Shown here: positions 10,569 through 23,413 of the stretch, one piece after another
Position numbering within the stretch: the first letter of the stretch is position 1
How the letters are laid out: each line of letters opens with the position of its first letter
Assembly (NCBI GenBank): GCA_026874595.1
Contig: CM049313.1
Span: 14,875,508 to 14,939,507 of the forward strand
Direction of reading: 5' to 3'
DNA length: 64,000 nt
From: Sipunculus nudus
Lineage: Eukaryota > Annelida > Sipuncula > Golfingiida > Sipunculidae
Made by a program: the position numbers and the translations under genes
Notes under the pieces: generated by a model
Databases searched by the model: none
What the model saw: only the letters and a program-made list of their open reading frames with translations
What the model was told of the DNA's origin: nothing

Positions 10569-12481
10569 CTTTATAGTAAATAAATTAGCTGTCTACAAAC
10601 GTGCCATGATTTTAAAAAAAACTTCATGATATTTTTATATATCAGAATGAATTCTAATAATTTATATATAAATGCGTACATTACCATAAGATAAAAGTGC
10701 TTCTTCCTACACACCAAAATACTTGCCATACGTCGGGTATTCATGTTTATCATCCCGTGTACTTTCAAAACAGTATGTTTCTTTAACTCTTTACAGTACC
10801 TATGGGCAGCCAATGACTTTAAGGGGCTTATTTCCATATCTGACGCCTATTAACTAAAGAGAATCCCTTGAACCTTTCAGAAAATAGCCCAAGAAACGCC
10901 GATCCCACGCAGGCTGTTAGTATGTTTATATCAATGTGTTTGTAACATTTGGCAGTCTGGCAACACACATTCAACAAGGACATCTGGCGGCTAAGTACTG
11001 TGAAGGACGTTCTTTCGGCAATTGGTGAATTTTCAGTTTTCGCACATATGCAGCTGGCAATTACAGTTTTTCATCTGTTTGTCAACAACTGGCTCATGAA
11101 AACGTATTTAGTGAATAGTATAGTATTTGCGTAGATGAAAAAGATCATACATCCGTCACAGAGGCAATATAATTTTTTTTCTTAATAGGAATAACCTACA
11201 TCTCATCGGAAATCATATAAAATCTATGGTAAATGTAGGTAAGTAGCTGACTTTAATAATACAACCCACAATTATTTAAAAGATGTGAGTATTGTGCTTT
11301 ATGGGCAGTAATACGAGATTTTTAGAATAGCGAATGAGCGAGGGAGTGAATCCACCTACCTAGGTCTAGAAACTTTTAAAAAATTTAGGCTGTCATGTCA
11401 CAATATGTTATATTTATAAAAGCATCATGATGCAAAATCCGGGTTTTTTTTAACACTTTGCGCTTATTTTTCTATATCCAAGAGGGTTAGGTCGAAACAG
11501 GGGGAAGCGCCCACTCCCCCCAATCCGCAAGACATCGCAACATGAATAGGCGTGTTTTACAACCGCTTTTGCCTAGTTTCGCACAGATAAATTGTAAATT
11601 AGATTTGCAGCCTTGATGTATATTTACCAAATGGGTGACAGAAAGGAATAGCTTAGAAATTGATATATCAAGTGGCCTATTAATACAGTTTTATATAATG
11701 AAGTTTATATTTGATATTATGTTTACGTATTTAATTGACAAAACCTAATCTCTAGATATACACAGAGCGGACTGAAACGGACGGCCTACTCAGTACCGGT
11801 TTGAAATATGATAAAAAAATAAAAATGGCTAGGTTCGCTAAAGACTAAGTGCCGCAAATTCGGATTCAAGTCTGTCATGTCCGATCTTGTCTCGTCCGCT
11901 CTGCGTGTGCCCTGCTTGGTTAAATTTAGGTAACAATAATGGATAGTGCGAAACATTGAGATGACAGACTAAAACATACACCATGTTCCAATATATCATC
12001 AGTGTTGAAGAAGTTGGCATTTTTAACTGTTTATTGGTATAGATGTTAAAATGTCAATCAGTATGTAATAATAATTAGAAAAAAATGCTTCATCCATTGT
12101 TAATAAGGGGGTCTGAGACAGGTAGGATGGAATGAAAGAAGGATTTTATTTTTGTTTAAACGTTTGAATTTACAGTGCTCTAATGAAGATTATAATTGTA
12201 ATGAAAATATGAAAAAGAAACGTGGGAAAGATTGGGAGTCCAGATTAAAAATAAGCTTTGCAAAGTTAGCTCCTTTTAGTCTAAATTAATCGGCTGTAAA
12301 TAGGGAACATATGACTGATCACATGATACTAACCCAACCTACATGGGGAATATGTTTGTTTTAAAAATATCCTTTTTAAATGTTGTTACAAAAAAAATTC
12401 GCAAAATAATATGTACCTTCCAAATGTTAGCAAGTTTAATATACACAGCTGCGTAAACATTTACTCAATAAAAGGACTTAC
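10569..12481. other. Intron between channel exons, nothing recognised
   Basis: AT-rich single-copy-looking DNA between the second coding exon and the duplicated exons. Short open frames on both strands lack recognisable motifs or splice context. Confidence 0.5.
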
Positions 12482-12895
12482 TGATGTCGTGGTATTTTGT
12501 TCTGGAGCACCTCTTTTTTTCCGGATGTGAACTTCCGGAATTCCATCATCTTCTTTATCATCAACACCAGCCCCTCCATGATACAATGTATCATAGTAAC
12601 TTTCTTCATCCTCAACAAAGTTACTTGAACCGACAGCAATCTCCTCATATGTTTCTTCAAATGAGTTCCAGAATACTTCACGCTTTCTCCGCCTGGCCTT
12701 CGGTGCAGTCCGGGTACTGAACAAATCGTCAGCGCCCGAGTTGTCTGCAGAGCCGGAGTATAACTGAGATTTCAATGCTTTTTCGAATTTAATGATGGCC
12801 GCGTCGAGATCTTTATCCCTGGCTGCTTTGCTACGGCGGAACTGGTTGACATTACAGATGGCCACAGCTGGAAAGTCCAGTTCCTCTACATGCAC
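12482..12895 (-). CDS. DEG/ENaC channel, second coding exon (post-TM1 FPAVAICN region)
   Basis: This exon encodes the start of the extracellular domain. It has 138 codons with a clear TATTACAG acceptor and a CAGTAAGT donor-type end, phase 0 at both ends. Residues 8-15 read FPAVAICN, the family signature that follows TM1 (usually FPAVTICN), then NQFRRS. The rest is acidic and low in complexity, with two dibasic clusters, ARRRKREV and IRKKRG, that resemble furin-type cleavage sites. Some ENaC subunits are activated by furin in the finger domain, so regulated cleavage is an inference here. An NTT sequon lies near the exon end. The exon is long for this part of the family because of the charged insertion. 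It lies 23.2 kb from the first exon. Confidence 0.85.
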
Positions 12896-13415
12896 CTGTA
12901 ATAGAAAATGATATAATGGTATTCGGAAAAAAAATACCTGAGTATTCAGTCAAGGGGCAAGAATGCTATATCGGGTATTTATACTGAGAATATGACGTTA
13001 TGACCACAGGTTTAAAGAGACTTTGGTGTATGGAAGTTATGAGTCTGTTGTCATTTTAAAACCAGCTGCTCATTATAAGCTGTCTTTCCAATTATAGTTA
13101 GATTCACCTACATGTATATAATATACATTTCATTACATTTCATGACCCACTACATACAAAATTTTAGATTATTAGAGAATTCCAGAGGAAATAAATTATA
13201 ATAATGATATGTAAATAAATATCAGGAAATGGCTTTTTTGGGCGTTCAATCTAAAATGGTAATGGATAATCTGGAATTGGTTCCAAATTACCCTCGGATA
13301 ATCTAAAAGAGCTACAAAGAGTTCTGAAGCTTAAGATAATAATAAAGATTTATCTGCATCCATACCATTACCTTGCTAGTTCACAACGATTTTATTTGCA
13401 GGGAGTGTGCGGAAA

Positions 13416-13416
<1 letters not shown>

Positions 13417-13460
<44 letters not shown>

Positions 13461-13669
13461 AGTGAGAAAGAGGTGAATAAGGCTGGGTCTTGAGGCAGTT
13501 GCGCCTTTCAATTTCACCGATCCGTACTAAGATTATTTTTTTCTACTTTTGATCATGGCAAATCCTTCCACAAAACTTCATAAAAAATTCACTTGGAACT
13601 TCGAAATATTTGGTTCGGAAAAGCACCCCCCTTCCCCCCTCCCCCCCCCCCCCCCCCCCCCACACACAC
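13417..13669. repeat. GA microsatellite and poly-C/CA tract
   Basis: A (GA)n run at 13417-13459 is followed by a C-rich run at about 13627-13669 that ends in (CA)n. Simple repeats; a reading frame through the C-tract encodes only glycine-rich noise. Confidence 0.85.
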
Positions 13670-13999
13670 ATAAACAAACCCGAATGATGACTTAACCTCT
13701 TGCCACCTTCAATGGTAATTTGGAAATTACGATTAAACGAAGGAATCACGTGACTGATAACGATTATAATTAATTAAAATGTAATTATGATTGATTTGAC
13801 AACTGTATGAATTTTTTACACTGATCTCTTTTTTTTTTGGTCAAACCAATGTTAAGGCGTCATAAATATTAGTGCATTCGAAATGTATCGATCACATTAC
13901 AATTAGTATGAGAGATTAAATTTATCAGTAACCTTTAGACCTTATAAAAAAGACAATAGGTCATAACAATTGAAATAACTATTGAAATTTTTATCTGAG

Positions 14000-14230
14000 A
14001 TGACTTTCAGTGATGCTGAACTGTAGCGATCAACTTTTGTCCGCCGTCCTCCCTCGGCCGTCCGGTTGATCATCAGCACGGGACAAATCATTACGGCTCG
14101 AACTTCTAAATGAACATCCAGAGAGGTCAATGAAAATCTCCTTAAATACCTGATAATTAGGTCTCTTTGACCTATATCCTCGTGCCCTATGATCAATTAA
14201 CATTTGATACAAAACCTCCAGTTTCTCGAT
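14000..14230 (-). repeat. Copy of the AGGTCA-palindrome dispersed repeat
   Basis: On the minus strand this reads ATATAGGTCAAAGAGACCTA followed by a TCAGGTATTTAAGGAGATTT block and TTGACCTCTCTGGATGT. It matches the repeat at 21940, 24820, 25690 and 32090. The inverted AGGTCA is degraded here. Confidence 0.6.
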
Positions 14231-15090
14231 AATTAATGAATAATATGTTATGATTTTTGTTTAACTAATTGATAGCTGCATAAGACTGACGGCGAGCGAG
14301 ATATTAGGAAATATTTTACATGGTTTGACATGTTCATAGATACGGGTGTCTATTCAGATTGGGATCAAGACCTTTTTAGGAGAATGCCCTTGAACTTGAA
14401 TATTTCTTGTTAAAAACAAACGAAAGAATTATTGATGAAAATGACACGTGAGTCTGGTATCGCCATATTTTAAACTTTTCTCGTTTCATGCCTTTTAATA
14501 CCCCCTCATTGCCACTTGACAGTAATGTGAGCATTGTGGGTCAAATCTAAAGGGCAGATTTCTTTTATTTATGCACATGCATTAATATGGATTATAGAAT
14601 GAAGTCTATTCAAATTTGGATCACGACTTTATCATGAGAAAAACAAACAAAAGCATTTATTTCTTTAGATGGATATATTTTTAAAATAAATCAATAAGAA
14701 ATATGCTAGATGGTAAGTTTTTGCCAGAGTTCGTGATTCACTGACCTTGACCTTTGTGTTCAATGTCAAATCTGCGGAAACTTATGTTTTTTGTAAACTC
14801 CAATACTTTTTTTACCCTACAGATTTCATACATGTTTAAAGACTGGTAACCGCGAGCATTGTGTTCAAGGTAAAATCTGTGAATATAAAGGATATTTCTT
14901 AACACCACCACTTTTTCAATAACTGCAATAAAACATTTTTGTGATTTTCTCCCGACAAGGCGGAGACATCCACTCATTAGAATACATATTTCTAGATTTT
15001 GATTGATTTTGGTAGGATTACACTAAATCTACGTAATCAGTTCCCGTGGGGCTAAGTGGCAGCGTTGGACAAGGCCTGATAAGACCACCG

Positions 15091-15419
15091 TTTAATTGTT
15101 GGTGCCATGGTGGAGGTATGCGGTCCACTGAGAGCCATTTTGGTTCATCGATGCGGTTTATCTAACAATAAGTAGTTGTAAGATAAATCTGAACATTCGA
15201 TTATTGATCAAGGGGTTTATTCTTTACATAAACAGAGTCAGACTTAAATAATTAAATAATTTAATTGTTGGTGCCATGGTGGAGGTATACGGTCTACTGA
15301 GAGCCATTTTGGTTCATCGATGCGGTTTATCTAACAATAAGTAGTTGTAAGATAAATCCGAACATTCGATTATTGATCAAGGGGTTTATTCTTTACATAA
15401 ACAGAGTCAGACTTAAATA
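15091..15419 (+). repeat. Recent 169-bp tandem duplication
   Basis: 15091-15250 is repeated at 15260-15419 with only about three differences (ATGCGGTCC/ATACGGTCT; AATCTGAAC/AATCCGAAC). A 9-bp AT-rich joint, ATTAAATAA, lies between the copies. The near identity implies a recent event. Confidence 0.85.
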
Positions 15420-16019
15420 CTGTTTAAGTGTATGATAACATATTTATACCCTTCCAGTTAAGCAAACTCCAACCATTACAGCATCAGCACGTGCTGGCAA
15501 ACAGTAACTCTTTGCTATGTTTAGAATTCTGCTTTAATTAAATGATCTTGGCGTATTCCAAAAAGCGTTATTCCGCTCATATTTTGCCGATACATGCCAG
15601 TACCTAAACAGTCAGTTAGTTCACCAGTCTCTCTGTTAATTTCCCCAGTTGCATCCTCAACTCCTTAATAGAGAGAACTGTATTATCCGGAACCACCAAT
15701 AGTGCTTTTAACTGTCTTGACGTATTGTAAATGTAGCCCAAAATAGCGCGCTTGTTCATTGTCTTTCATATTTATACACTATTAAAATTCCTTATTTTAC
15801 GAAAGTATAATCTCTCTGTCAATATTAGCTTTATGTCCCTACTTTGTTTTGTATAATGATGCACTACTGTTTTTCTTTGTTAGGCCGCCAACGCTAAGAA
15901 GAAAATGCTATGATCCATTAATGTGAATATACTTAGATGACATTTTATTGTATAGAACCAATGATTACTTCCATACTGGTATATTTATGTGGTGCTGTAT
16001 ACCCAAACCCGGGACCATA

Positions 16020-17500
16020 GGTATCATTAATTTCAGTAAACATATGAAGCCTATCTGAAGCCAAAAAGGTTGATTTATCAATAACACTTGTTTATAAATA
16101 TGACATAATAACGCTCTGTGAGCCTCATTTAAGTCCTTGATACGAAGCAGGTTAGTTGAAATAACCAGGCTGCCATCCCTATCTTCGGCATGATCGGCAA
16201 ACTGGTATCGGAGGTTAAGTTGCATTATTTGCAGTGTATCACCTGCCGATCAAACGAAGAAGTGACCTGGAGAATCCAGATCTGGAAATGTTGTGGGCCG
16301 AAGTTTGCCTTGCAAATGAAAAATACGTAATTGGTATTATATATCGCCCAACTAGTACGCTAGTCTCATTTGGGAAGATTTGATTCACGTTATTTCCGAA
16401 GCAAAGGCTTAAAGGGGGAGGGGGTTCAATAAATGGACGTAAGACCGAAAATGACCGAGTTTGGCTTAAACCACCAAGCTGAAGAGTTAGGAATCAAAAA
16501 TCCCAAAATGTCTTAAGTCCCAAGTCTTCTTCAAGCTACTTGATAGGCAAACATAAGAAATAATGTATAAATATTTGTATTGCCTATAAAAGAATATTGG
16601 AGTATCATGTGGACTTATATTTCAGGGGCAGACGCAAATGATTGGAAAAGATCCAGTTATATGCATCCAGAGTTGTCAACGGTGCACCTAACGGAACCAG
16701 TAATCGGGAAGTTTATAATGAACTTGGCTGGGTGACCTTGCAGGATAATAGTTTATAATGAACTTGGCTGGGTGACCTTGCAGGATAATAGTTTAAAATG
16801 AACTTGGCTGGGTGACCTTGCAGGATAATAGTTTATAATGAACTTGGCTGGGTGACCTTGCAGGATAATAGTTTATAATGAACTTGGCTGGGTGACCTTC
16901 CAGAATAATAGTTTATAATGAACCTTGCTGGGTGACCTTGCAGGATCGTAGAGAATAATCTCAATTAACAATGTTATATAAAATGATGAATAGGTATGCT
17001 TCAAACTACACGACACACTTTGTTCCCAAACCTTTTTATGAACGTGACCACTATTCCCTACGAAACATTCATAATTCAGACTATTTGAGATGCAGCACAT
17101 CTTTTTTTTCGGAATCGTTTATAAAAACATACATGTCCTGTCTGGAATAGTCTAGATAGTTCATAAAAAAACCTGTATAACGGTCAGAGAATTTGAATAG
17201 GAATTAAATCGGAACAAACGGAAATCGAATCGGCATTATTTAATAGGTAGAAAATTAGGAGTTTTTCATGCAAGATTTAGAATGAAATGCTGTGCTCTAA
17301 ACTTTCATTATTTTGTTTCATATGAAGATCAAAGACAATCTTAATGTGCATGTAGTAATCTTATGAAACAATCGAACAAACATTAAAAATGTTGGTACTC
17401 TTTGAATAGACCTCATGTCATGTGGCGATAACGACCTCTCACTTCAAGAAAATTGTTTTAACTTCGACCAGGTCCAGCTCTATATTTCTGAGACAACCCC
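16020..17500 (+). pseudogene. L2/CR1-like LINE: endonuclease piece plus ORF2 C-terminus
   Basis: 16020-16430 translates, across frameshifts, to an APE-type endonuclease fragment: SLKAK..DLLITLVYKYDII, DRQTGIGG, RSDLENPDLEMLW and KYVIGIIYRPTSTLVS. 16620-17500 gives the ORF2 C-terminal end: YASRVVNGAPN, NELGWVTLQDRR, LYKMMNRYA, then HARFRMKCCALNFHYF of the terminal zinc-binding region. The RT domain between them is missing. A 40-bp array has grown inside the NELGWVTLQD segment. Confidence 0.7.
16711..16950 (+). repeat. 40-bp minisatellite, six units, derived from LINE coding sequence
   Basis: Six consecutive 40-bp units begin GTTTATAATGAACTTGGCTG (starts 16711, 16751, 16791, 16831, 16871, 16911). 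Units 1-4 are almost identical and the last two carry a few changes. The unit encodes the NELGWVTLQD stretch of the surrounding LINE, but 40 is not a multiple of three, so it arose after the LINE was dead. Only one unit remains at the corresponding place in the second copy of the segmental duplication (27149). Confidence 0.9.
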
Positions 17501-19597
17501 ATTTATTTAATCTTAATTCCTACGGATCAGAATTTTTGGATAAGTGTAGATCTGTTTTGTCTGTTGTTTTATAATTGTTCACTCTTATAATAGTAGAACA
17601 TGTGTATCCCCTCAACGATGATTTATTGCTTCGGGTTATATTACATTATTTATAAAACAAAAAGGTCTTAATAGACATGGCCTGTTGCCCAATTGTTGAA
17701 TAAAATCTGCGTATAACATACATGCCCGTGTCGAACCATGACAGGTTATTTATCAGTTTTTTTGAAACCGCATTTAGGGCTGTCATTTTGCCTACATATT
17801 AAAACCCGTATACCACGGGCCGCATGTCGAAATTCTGGGTGTACCGCAAGTACCTGTCTGGCGATTAACGTGCCAGAAAATAGTGATTGTTTGCCTTGTT
17901 CAGAATGGAATTTTCAGTCAGATATAACCAGCGGAATATCCGATTAATATGTTTGAATACATACTTTAAATATTCAGCTACAAATTTATGCGCACACGGG
18001 TCATGTATTGAACACAGTTGCTATATATAAAACATGCTATACACGAAGCGAATGGGATATACATGAACTTTAGCAATATCAGATCATTCGACTCCCAGTT
18101 TATATTACCCGTCAATAACATGTTGATATGTATCATATTGTATTCTAGTTTGACAGATTTCAGTTTAATTTCCAAGGCATCATATCCACTATATGTCGGT
18201 ATAGTATAGTATAGTGATCGTTAGTATCGGTTAAAAACAAGCCCCATGTGTAGAAAACCTACCTCCGTGCCATGGAAGCAAATACTTAATTGAGGGAAAT
18301 CGTGTTACAAAATGGAAAATGTCAGGCCTACCTAGTATACTAGTGTATCTATTTTAAGTAATGTGATTACCCAATAAAAGTTAATTTCGCTGTATCCATA
18401 ATAACTATATCTTGTCCGGCATTACATACTCTGCCTTGAAAAGGGAACAACTTGTCATTTAAATATTATCGGGTCGTTGCAGCTTCAGTCTCTTTCTTGA
18501 CACCCATGGCGGTAAAAGAATCCCCTGGTGTGTGTATGTAGGGGGGGGACCTCCAGTTCAATTCATTTATTTTAACTAGTAACGGGTTACTATCGAAGTA
18601 GGGGCAATAGGTCTCGACGCTCAGCTGAATTTGTCATCAAGGATATATTTATGAGCTCTTTAAATTTTGGTTCTGTTTCCTTCATCTCCAAACTTACGAC
18701 CCTAAAAATTAATAGATTTTTCCCCTATTGATAGGTGAGCAAAATATGAGAGATTAAAGTTTTAGGAGGAAAGGTTGGCTTCAGTTTTATCCAGAAGCTT
18801 GTTAAAATGATAGTCTTATGACTTTGACATTGTGACCTCATAATAAAGTGTTCTTCCGTGATGGTAGGTAACCATACGTGAAAGATGGAAGGTTTGGGAT
18901 GGAAGGTTTGGTATTAAATGCATTACAAATCTTTCTAAAGAAGTGGGCCCTTTCACCATGAACATTAACTTTGTGAACTTACAATTTGCAGGTTACTTCT
19001 CTATTATGAGGATAGGAGTTTTTGAAAGATGGAAGGTGTAGCATTAGCAATATTTCTAGTATTTCAAAACATATAAGGTAAACAAATATACGCAATTACC
19101 ACCAATTTGACCTTGAATTTCAAGGTCAAGTTTAACTATTACAGAGATTCTCTGAGAGCTTAGCTGAAACAATAGGTGCAGTAATTTAAAAGTTATGAGA
19201 TTCATTATTGTCCTTAATTGCAGATAATTTGACACAGGATCAAGATCAAGGAAACCAGTTTCCCAATTCTTCTGGGAACTTGGTGTTAGCAACTGGTAAC
19301 AAAATTCCGAGGAAAATATGCAATACTTCCAAAGTTCTCACAGTCTCAAGAAATCCTAAAGTTGAAATAAGAGACGGTTTATTTGACTTTTGACAAGATC
19401 ATATTTTTTCAATCTCATCCGAAAACTCAGCTTAAGCCAATTGAGTGTCAAATATGAGGGGACAAAGTATGCTGTTCTTCCGAAGTTGTGTGTTAAATCT
19501 GATGGGAGAATATGCAATACTCCCTAAGTTATAAGATTAACAAGAAATCATAAAGATTATGAACTAGAATTCAGCTGATCTGAATTTATTTCTGTTT

Positions 19598-19655
<58 letters not shown>

Positions 19656-20185
19656 CTTCTTCTTCCTTCTCTTGGGGGATGTCTCAGTATTACTAGATAT
19701 TTATTTTCAACGTTATTTTTTCATCATCGACATCCCTCGGAACAAGGAAAAAATTTACAAATCTTGTGTTTATAACATGAACATCTGCAGAACTGGAAGA
19801 TTTTAAATACAGTTTTTCAAGTTTTTCGGACAAAGTACATACAAATATTGATTCAACAAAAATAATTTAGCAAGGGAAAGTTAAAATTGCTTGTATTGTT
19901 ACTTGCATTTGGACCATGTAGACGTATTCCTGCCGAGAGGATACCAACCGAGTATTGGTGAAGAGACTTCTATTTTGTTTACAAAAATTATATTATACCT
20001 CATTCTATCAATATATTTTCAATATCATTGGAAACAAACATTTAATTTAATAAGATCAACACTGTTATTTGTAGATTTAACTGGTTTGTTCTGATCAACA
20101 TAATATTTACCAGATCCAAATATAAATCTAAATATACATACATACGTATATATACATCCATGAAGGATAACGCATTCACGCGTTC

Positions 20186-20221
<36 letters not shown>

Positions 20222-20561
20222 ATATATACACACAAATATATACACACATATACATACACACACTTGCACATACTCTTACCTACGTCTGTATACACATTTC
20301 AAAATTATATTTTACAGCTAATTCTCGAAATTCTTTACTATTCAAAAACATTAAGTATTCATAACTTTTGTTTATGAATATACATTTTGTTATTTTTATC
20401 AGCCACTCTTCTTTCCAAACCTTCCAATTTCTTAACATGTGATATATATATATATATATACAATAAAAGATGGATTCTCTATTTTAAAAATAACATTTTT
20501 TGTAGCAATAACAATAAATCTATCATACGTTTATTGACATTGTTTTTGTTACATCCTGTAT
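17501..20561. other. Duplicated intronic DNA, no gene seen
   Basis: Matches 27721-30685. Contains a degenerate repeated block at 18780-19560 (AGATGGAAGGT, TTAGCAA, ATATGCAATACT words), a CT microsatellite at about 19591-19647, and TA repeats at 20189-20218 and 20445-20460. Short open frames present in both copies differ by indels, so they are not conserved genes. Confidence 0.55.
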
Positions 20562-20830
20562 TTATAAAAGGAGCGGAGTCAGTGCGGGCATGTTTATTAC
20601 AGCGTGTTCTGCCCACTGACTAATCTGTGCATAAAATGATTTAGCTGTGTAGCAGTCACAGAATAAATGCACTACTGTTTCTGTTTCTTTTTTGCAATAT
20701 GAACACATATTGGTATTGGTTATTTTCCACCTGTGTAGCTTTACATTCCCAGACAAAATATTATGGATAATTCTAAACTGAAATTGCCTCAAAAACATAT
20801 ACAAAATGGTATTATATATATATTCAATTG
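20562..20830 (-). pseudogene. L1/Tx1-like LINE ORF2 C-terminal fragment (copy 1)
   Basis: Encodes FQFRIIHNILSGNVKLHRWK followed by CSYCKKETETVVHLFCDC. This is the hydrophobic helix plus CxxC...HLFxxC pattern at the C-terminus of L1-like ORF2 proteins. The upstream half of the same ORF (VYNMVINDYTNELA, WRDCYRCLF) resumes at about 21662-21900, so an LTR-like insertion of ~0.8 kb splits it. The terminal Cys/His residues are intact, yet the frame is open for only 80 codons. Confidence 0.65.
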
Positions 20831-20984
20831 CATCTTGTTACGGTACCCAATATCAACAAATAACGTATGCGTGATGAACATTAATTTTGTCAAGAAGATA
20901 ATAAAAATCAGATTCCGTAACTCTAGGCATTGTGAAATGTCTAGGGGAATGAACAAAGGAGTCAGTGGTTTTTTGTTTACAAAT

Positions 20985-21661
20985 AACAATAATTTATTCT
21001 TAAAACAACCCTAACATTACCATACACTAAATCAATACAATGAAACAGTTTAACAGCAGTATAACAGCAAATCAATAGAATCATACAGTAAAATAAACAA
21101 AGTGCACAGTACCTGGTTACCACCACTGTCACGGCGATAAGTCCTTAAAAATGTATAAACCTGGCGAACAGTTCACACGAATTCTCTCGGAGAATAACAG
21201 TCCAATGTAAAGCTCTTGTAACAATCCAGAAAGTAAACTTGAGGCAGGCAGCATTAAATTGTATAGAGTTAGTAATAGCAGAATCCCTGAAATTACTGGA
21301 TAATCGGATAGGGCCCACACACTGACTAACTTGCTTCCGTGTCCGCTGGAATATTCTCTCACCTCTCTCTCGGTTTTAAAACAAAGCCCCCTATTTATAA
21401 CTTTTCACCTCAAGCCGAGAACCTTCCATTGCTCGAACATTCTAAAGAATCTAACACAGTACACATGTTCAAAGAACAAACCAGAACAACGAATGCCGTG
21501 TCTCAACATATTAGGGTTCACACGGTAGCTCGCCCCGGCTCAGCCAGGGGATAAAGCCCGAAGCTAGCATGACAAGGAGAGTTCAACCAGTACGGATTAA
21601 ACTGAGATTGCAACACGCGGCCAGGCGAGGGCGCTACAACACGAGTTACGCCCGTGTCACA
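20985..21661 (-). mobile_element. Solo-LTR-like insertion (copy 1)
   Basis: On the minus strand the element starts TGTGACACGGGCG at 21661. It carries a TATA-box-like TTATAAATAG at 21391-21400 and ends past an AATAAA signal (20993-20998). This is the order expected of a U3-R-U5 long terminal repeat. It interrupts the LINE C-terminal frame. The distal end is unclear, between about 20830 and 20990, and no clean target duplication was found, so LTR identity is an inference. It has no coding capacity. Confidence 0.5.
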
Positions 21662-22799
21662 CAATAAAAAAGGCACCTGTAACAATCATTCCAGGAAAAT
21701 ACGTGAGGTAAGCTTTCCTCTAGTTTAATTCTATTAGCGAGCTCATTTGTATAGTCATTTATAACCATATTATACACCTTACGGTAATTGACTTTTCTTA
21801 AGTCTAGAACTTAATTATTCAATAATAAAAAACAAGTGTCTTTAATGTAAATATTACTCATATTCTCTGATTTTAGAAAAAATTTTCACTCCTTTTGTAC
21901 TGCATTTCGATCTCACGGTATGGTTTTATTAGAAATAATTTCAGGCTTCTTATTGGAGTTTTTATTGACTTCCCTGGATATTAAGGTAGAATGTCCTAGG
22001 TCCAGCGGTTACGGTTTGTGCCTTGCCTGACGGCCGGCCGGAAGGCTAAATAGCCAGTCGGACGACAGGCAAAAGCGCCATTACAACACCTCAGTTGACC
22101 TTCAGTCAACTAAGCTAAAAACGAATGAATGTTTTATTCAGAAGTCAAGCCCACAGTTCCAGAAGATCATGCATAATACAGTGATATTGATAAAAGTACA
22201 TACAGAATGTTCAATATTGTCACGAATGGCAGGTTGACAGGATGACAGGTGACAGGATTTGAACAATATTTAAAGCATTTCAGGCAGATGGAATTGATTA
22301 TCGCAAAGGACAAGACACAAGATTTAATGGAGAAGTGGTTTGAATATGTTTAATACGAATGAGATATGACATGGTTCGTAAGAGAAATGGTTTTATTTTG
22401 TAATGTGTATTGACTGTGGAATAACGTTTGTAAAATGTTTTATATGTTGTGCTCGGGGTAAAATAAATAAATAAGTCTTACAAACGTATACAATTTTTTT
22501 AAAAATTAAGACGAATCAACCAAAGAAATCAGAATTTGCTCACGGCATGTGAGTTTCCTATTATAAGACTGAACCCTACCCGTGACCGTGTTTCGATTCA
22601 CTTATTTGGCCTATATCCCTAAGTTTATTCTTGCATAAATGATTGGAAATTGAAAATATTTTTGGTTTACGTTCTTGGATCCGTATCATGTGCCGGATGC
22701 ACACCAAATTAAATTATTTTTCATTTGCTCATTTTCCAAACACATAAACACACAGAAAAACAGGGATGAATGTAAACCATCCTGGTGGAAGCAAAAATA

Positions 22800-22847
<48 letters not shown>

Positions 22848-23261
22848 CTGTCAGAAATACCCTGACTAGACATAGACACAGTTGAACTTGGTGGCGACGG
22901 CCCAGAGCACCTTCTATCAATGGACCTCAATACCTCTGATAGTTTTCGTAAACTACTGAATGTGTATGCTCACCCTCACAACGAGCAACAATGTCAAGGA
23001 TGCATTCTATAATCACCTTCATCATCGTCATCACATTACCCAAAACATGAGGTGTTGTCACCCTCAGAGACTTCAGTGCCAGAGTGGGCTGTGAGCAGGA
23101 GGCATGACCTACATACTTCGGCCACTTTGTGGTAGGGATTAATGACAATAGGCAGCAAATGCCTGAAATATACATACACCATGACCTATGTACCATAGAT
23201 ACCTTTTTTTCGGTATAAGGCCACATCATAGTGGTTCGTGGAGGTATCAAAGGTCAAAGCA

Positions 23262-23413
23262 CTTGCTCCAGCTAGACCTCATCATCACAAAACAGACACA
23301 CCTCGACAAGGTGGAAGCACTGGCACCAGCTAAACTTCATCATCAAAAGACGAACACATCTTGACAAGGTCCAGGTACTGGCACCAGCTAGACCTCATCA
23401 TCACAAAACAGTC
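23262..23413 (+). repeat. 58-bp minisatellite inside LINE endonuclease sequence
   Basis: CCAGCTAGACCTCATCATCA recurs with changes at 23268, 23326 and 23384 (period 58). The unit encodes the WHQLDLIITKQ segment of an RTE-type endonuclease that continues downstream. A LINE-coding stretch has again turned into a minisatellite, as at 16711. Confidence 0.7.

Noticed and set aside
10571-10837. 88-codon minus-strand frame ending near the duplicated exons
   Set aside because: Composition is noise-like, and it overlaps the acceptor region of the exon at 10392-10568, whose frame is supported by its duplicate.
15965-16225. 86-codon minus-strand frame
   Set aside because: The plus strand here encodes an APE endonuclease fragment with recognisable motifs; the minus frame is its shadow.
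21129-21362. 77-codon minus-strand frame, repeated at 31300-31524
   Set aside because: Present in both duplication copies but lies in the LTR-like insertion downstream of its TATA box; no protein family is recognisable.
22675-22930. Frames rich in Tyr/Ile (also at 40374-40639, 55612-55908)
   Set aside because: They are translations of TA microsatellites.
22927-23250. 107-codon minus-strand frame
   Set aside because: Lies beside an RTE-like fragment on the other strand, has no ATG-context or splice support, and no recognisable motif.
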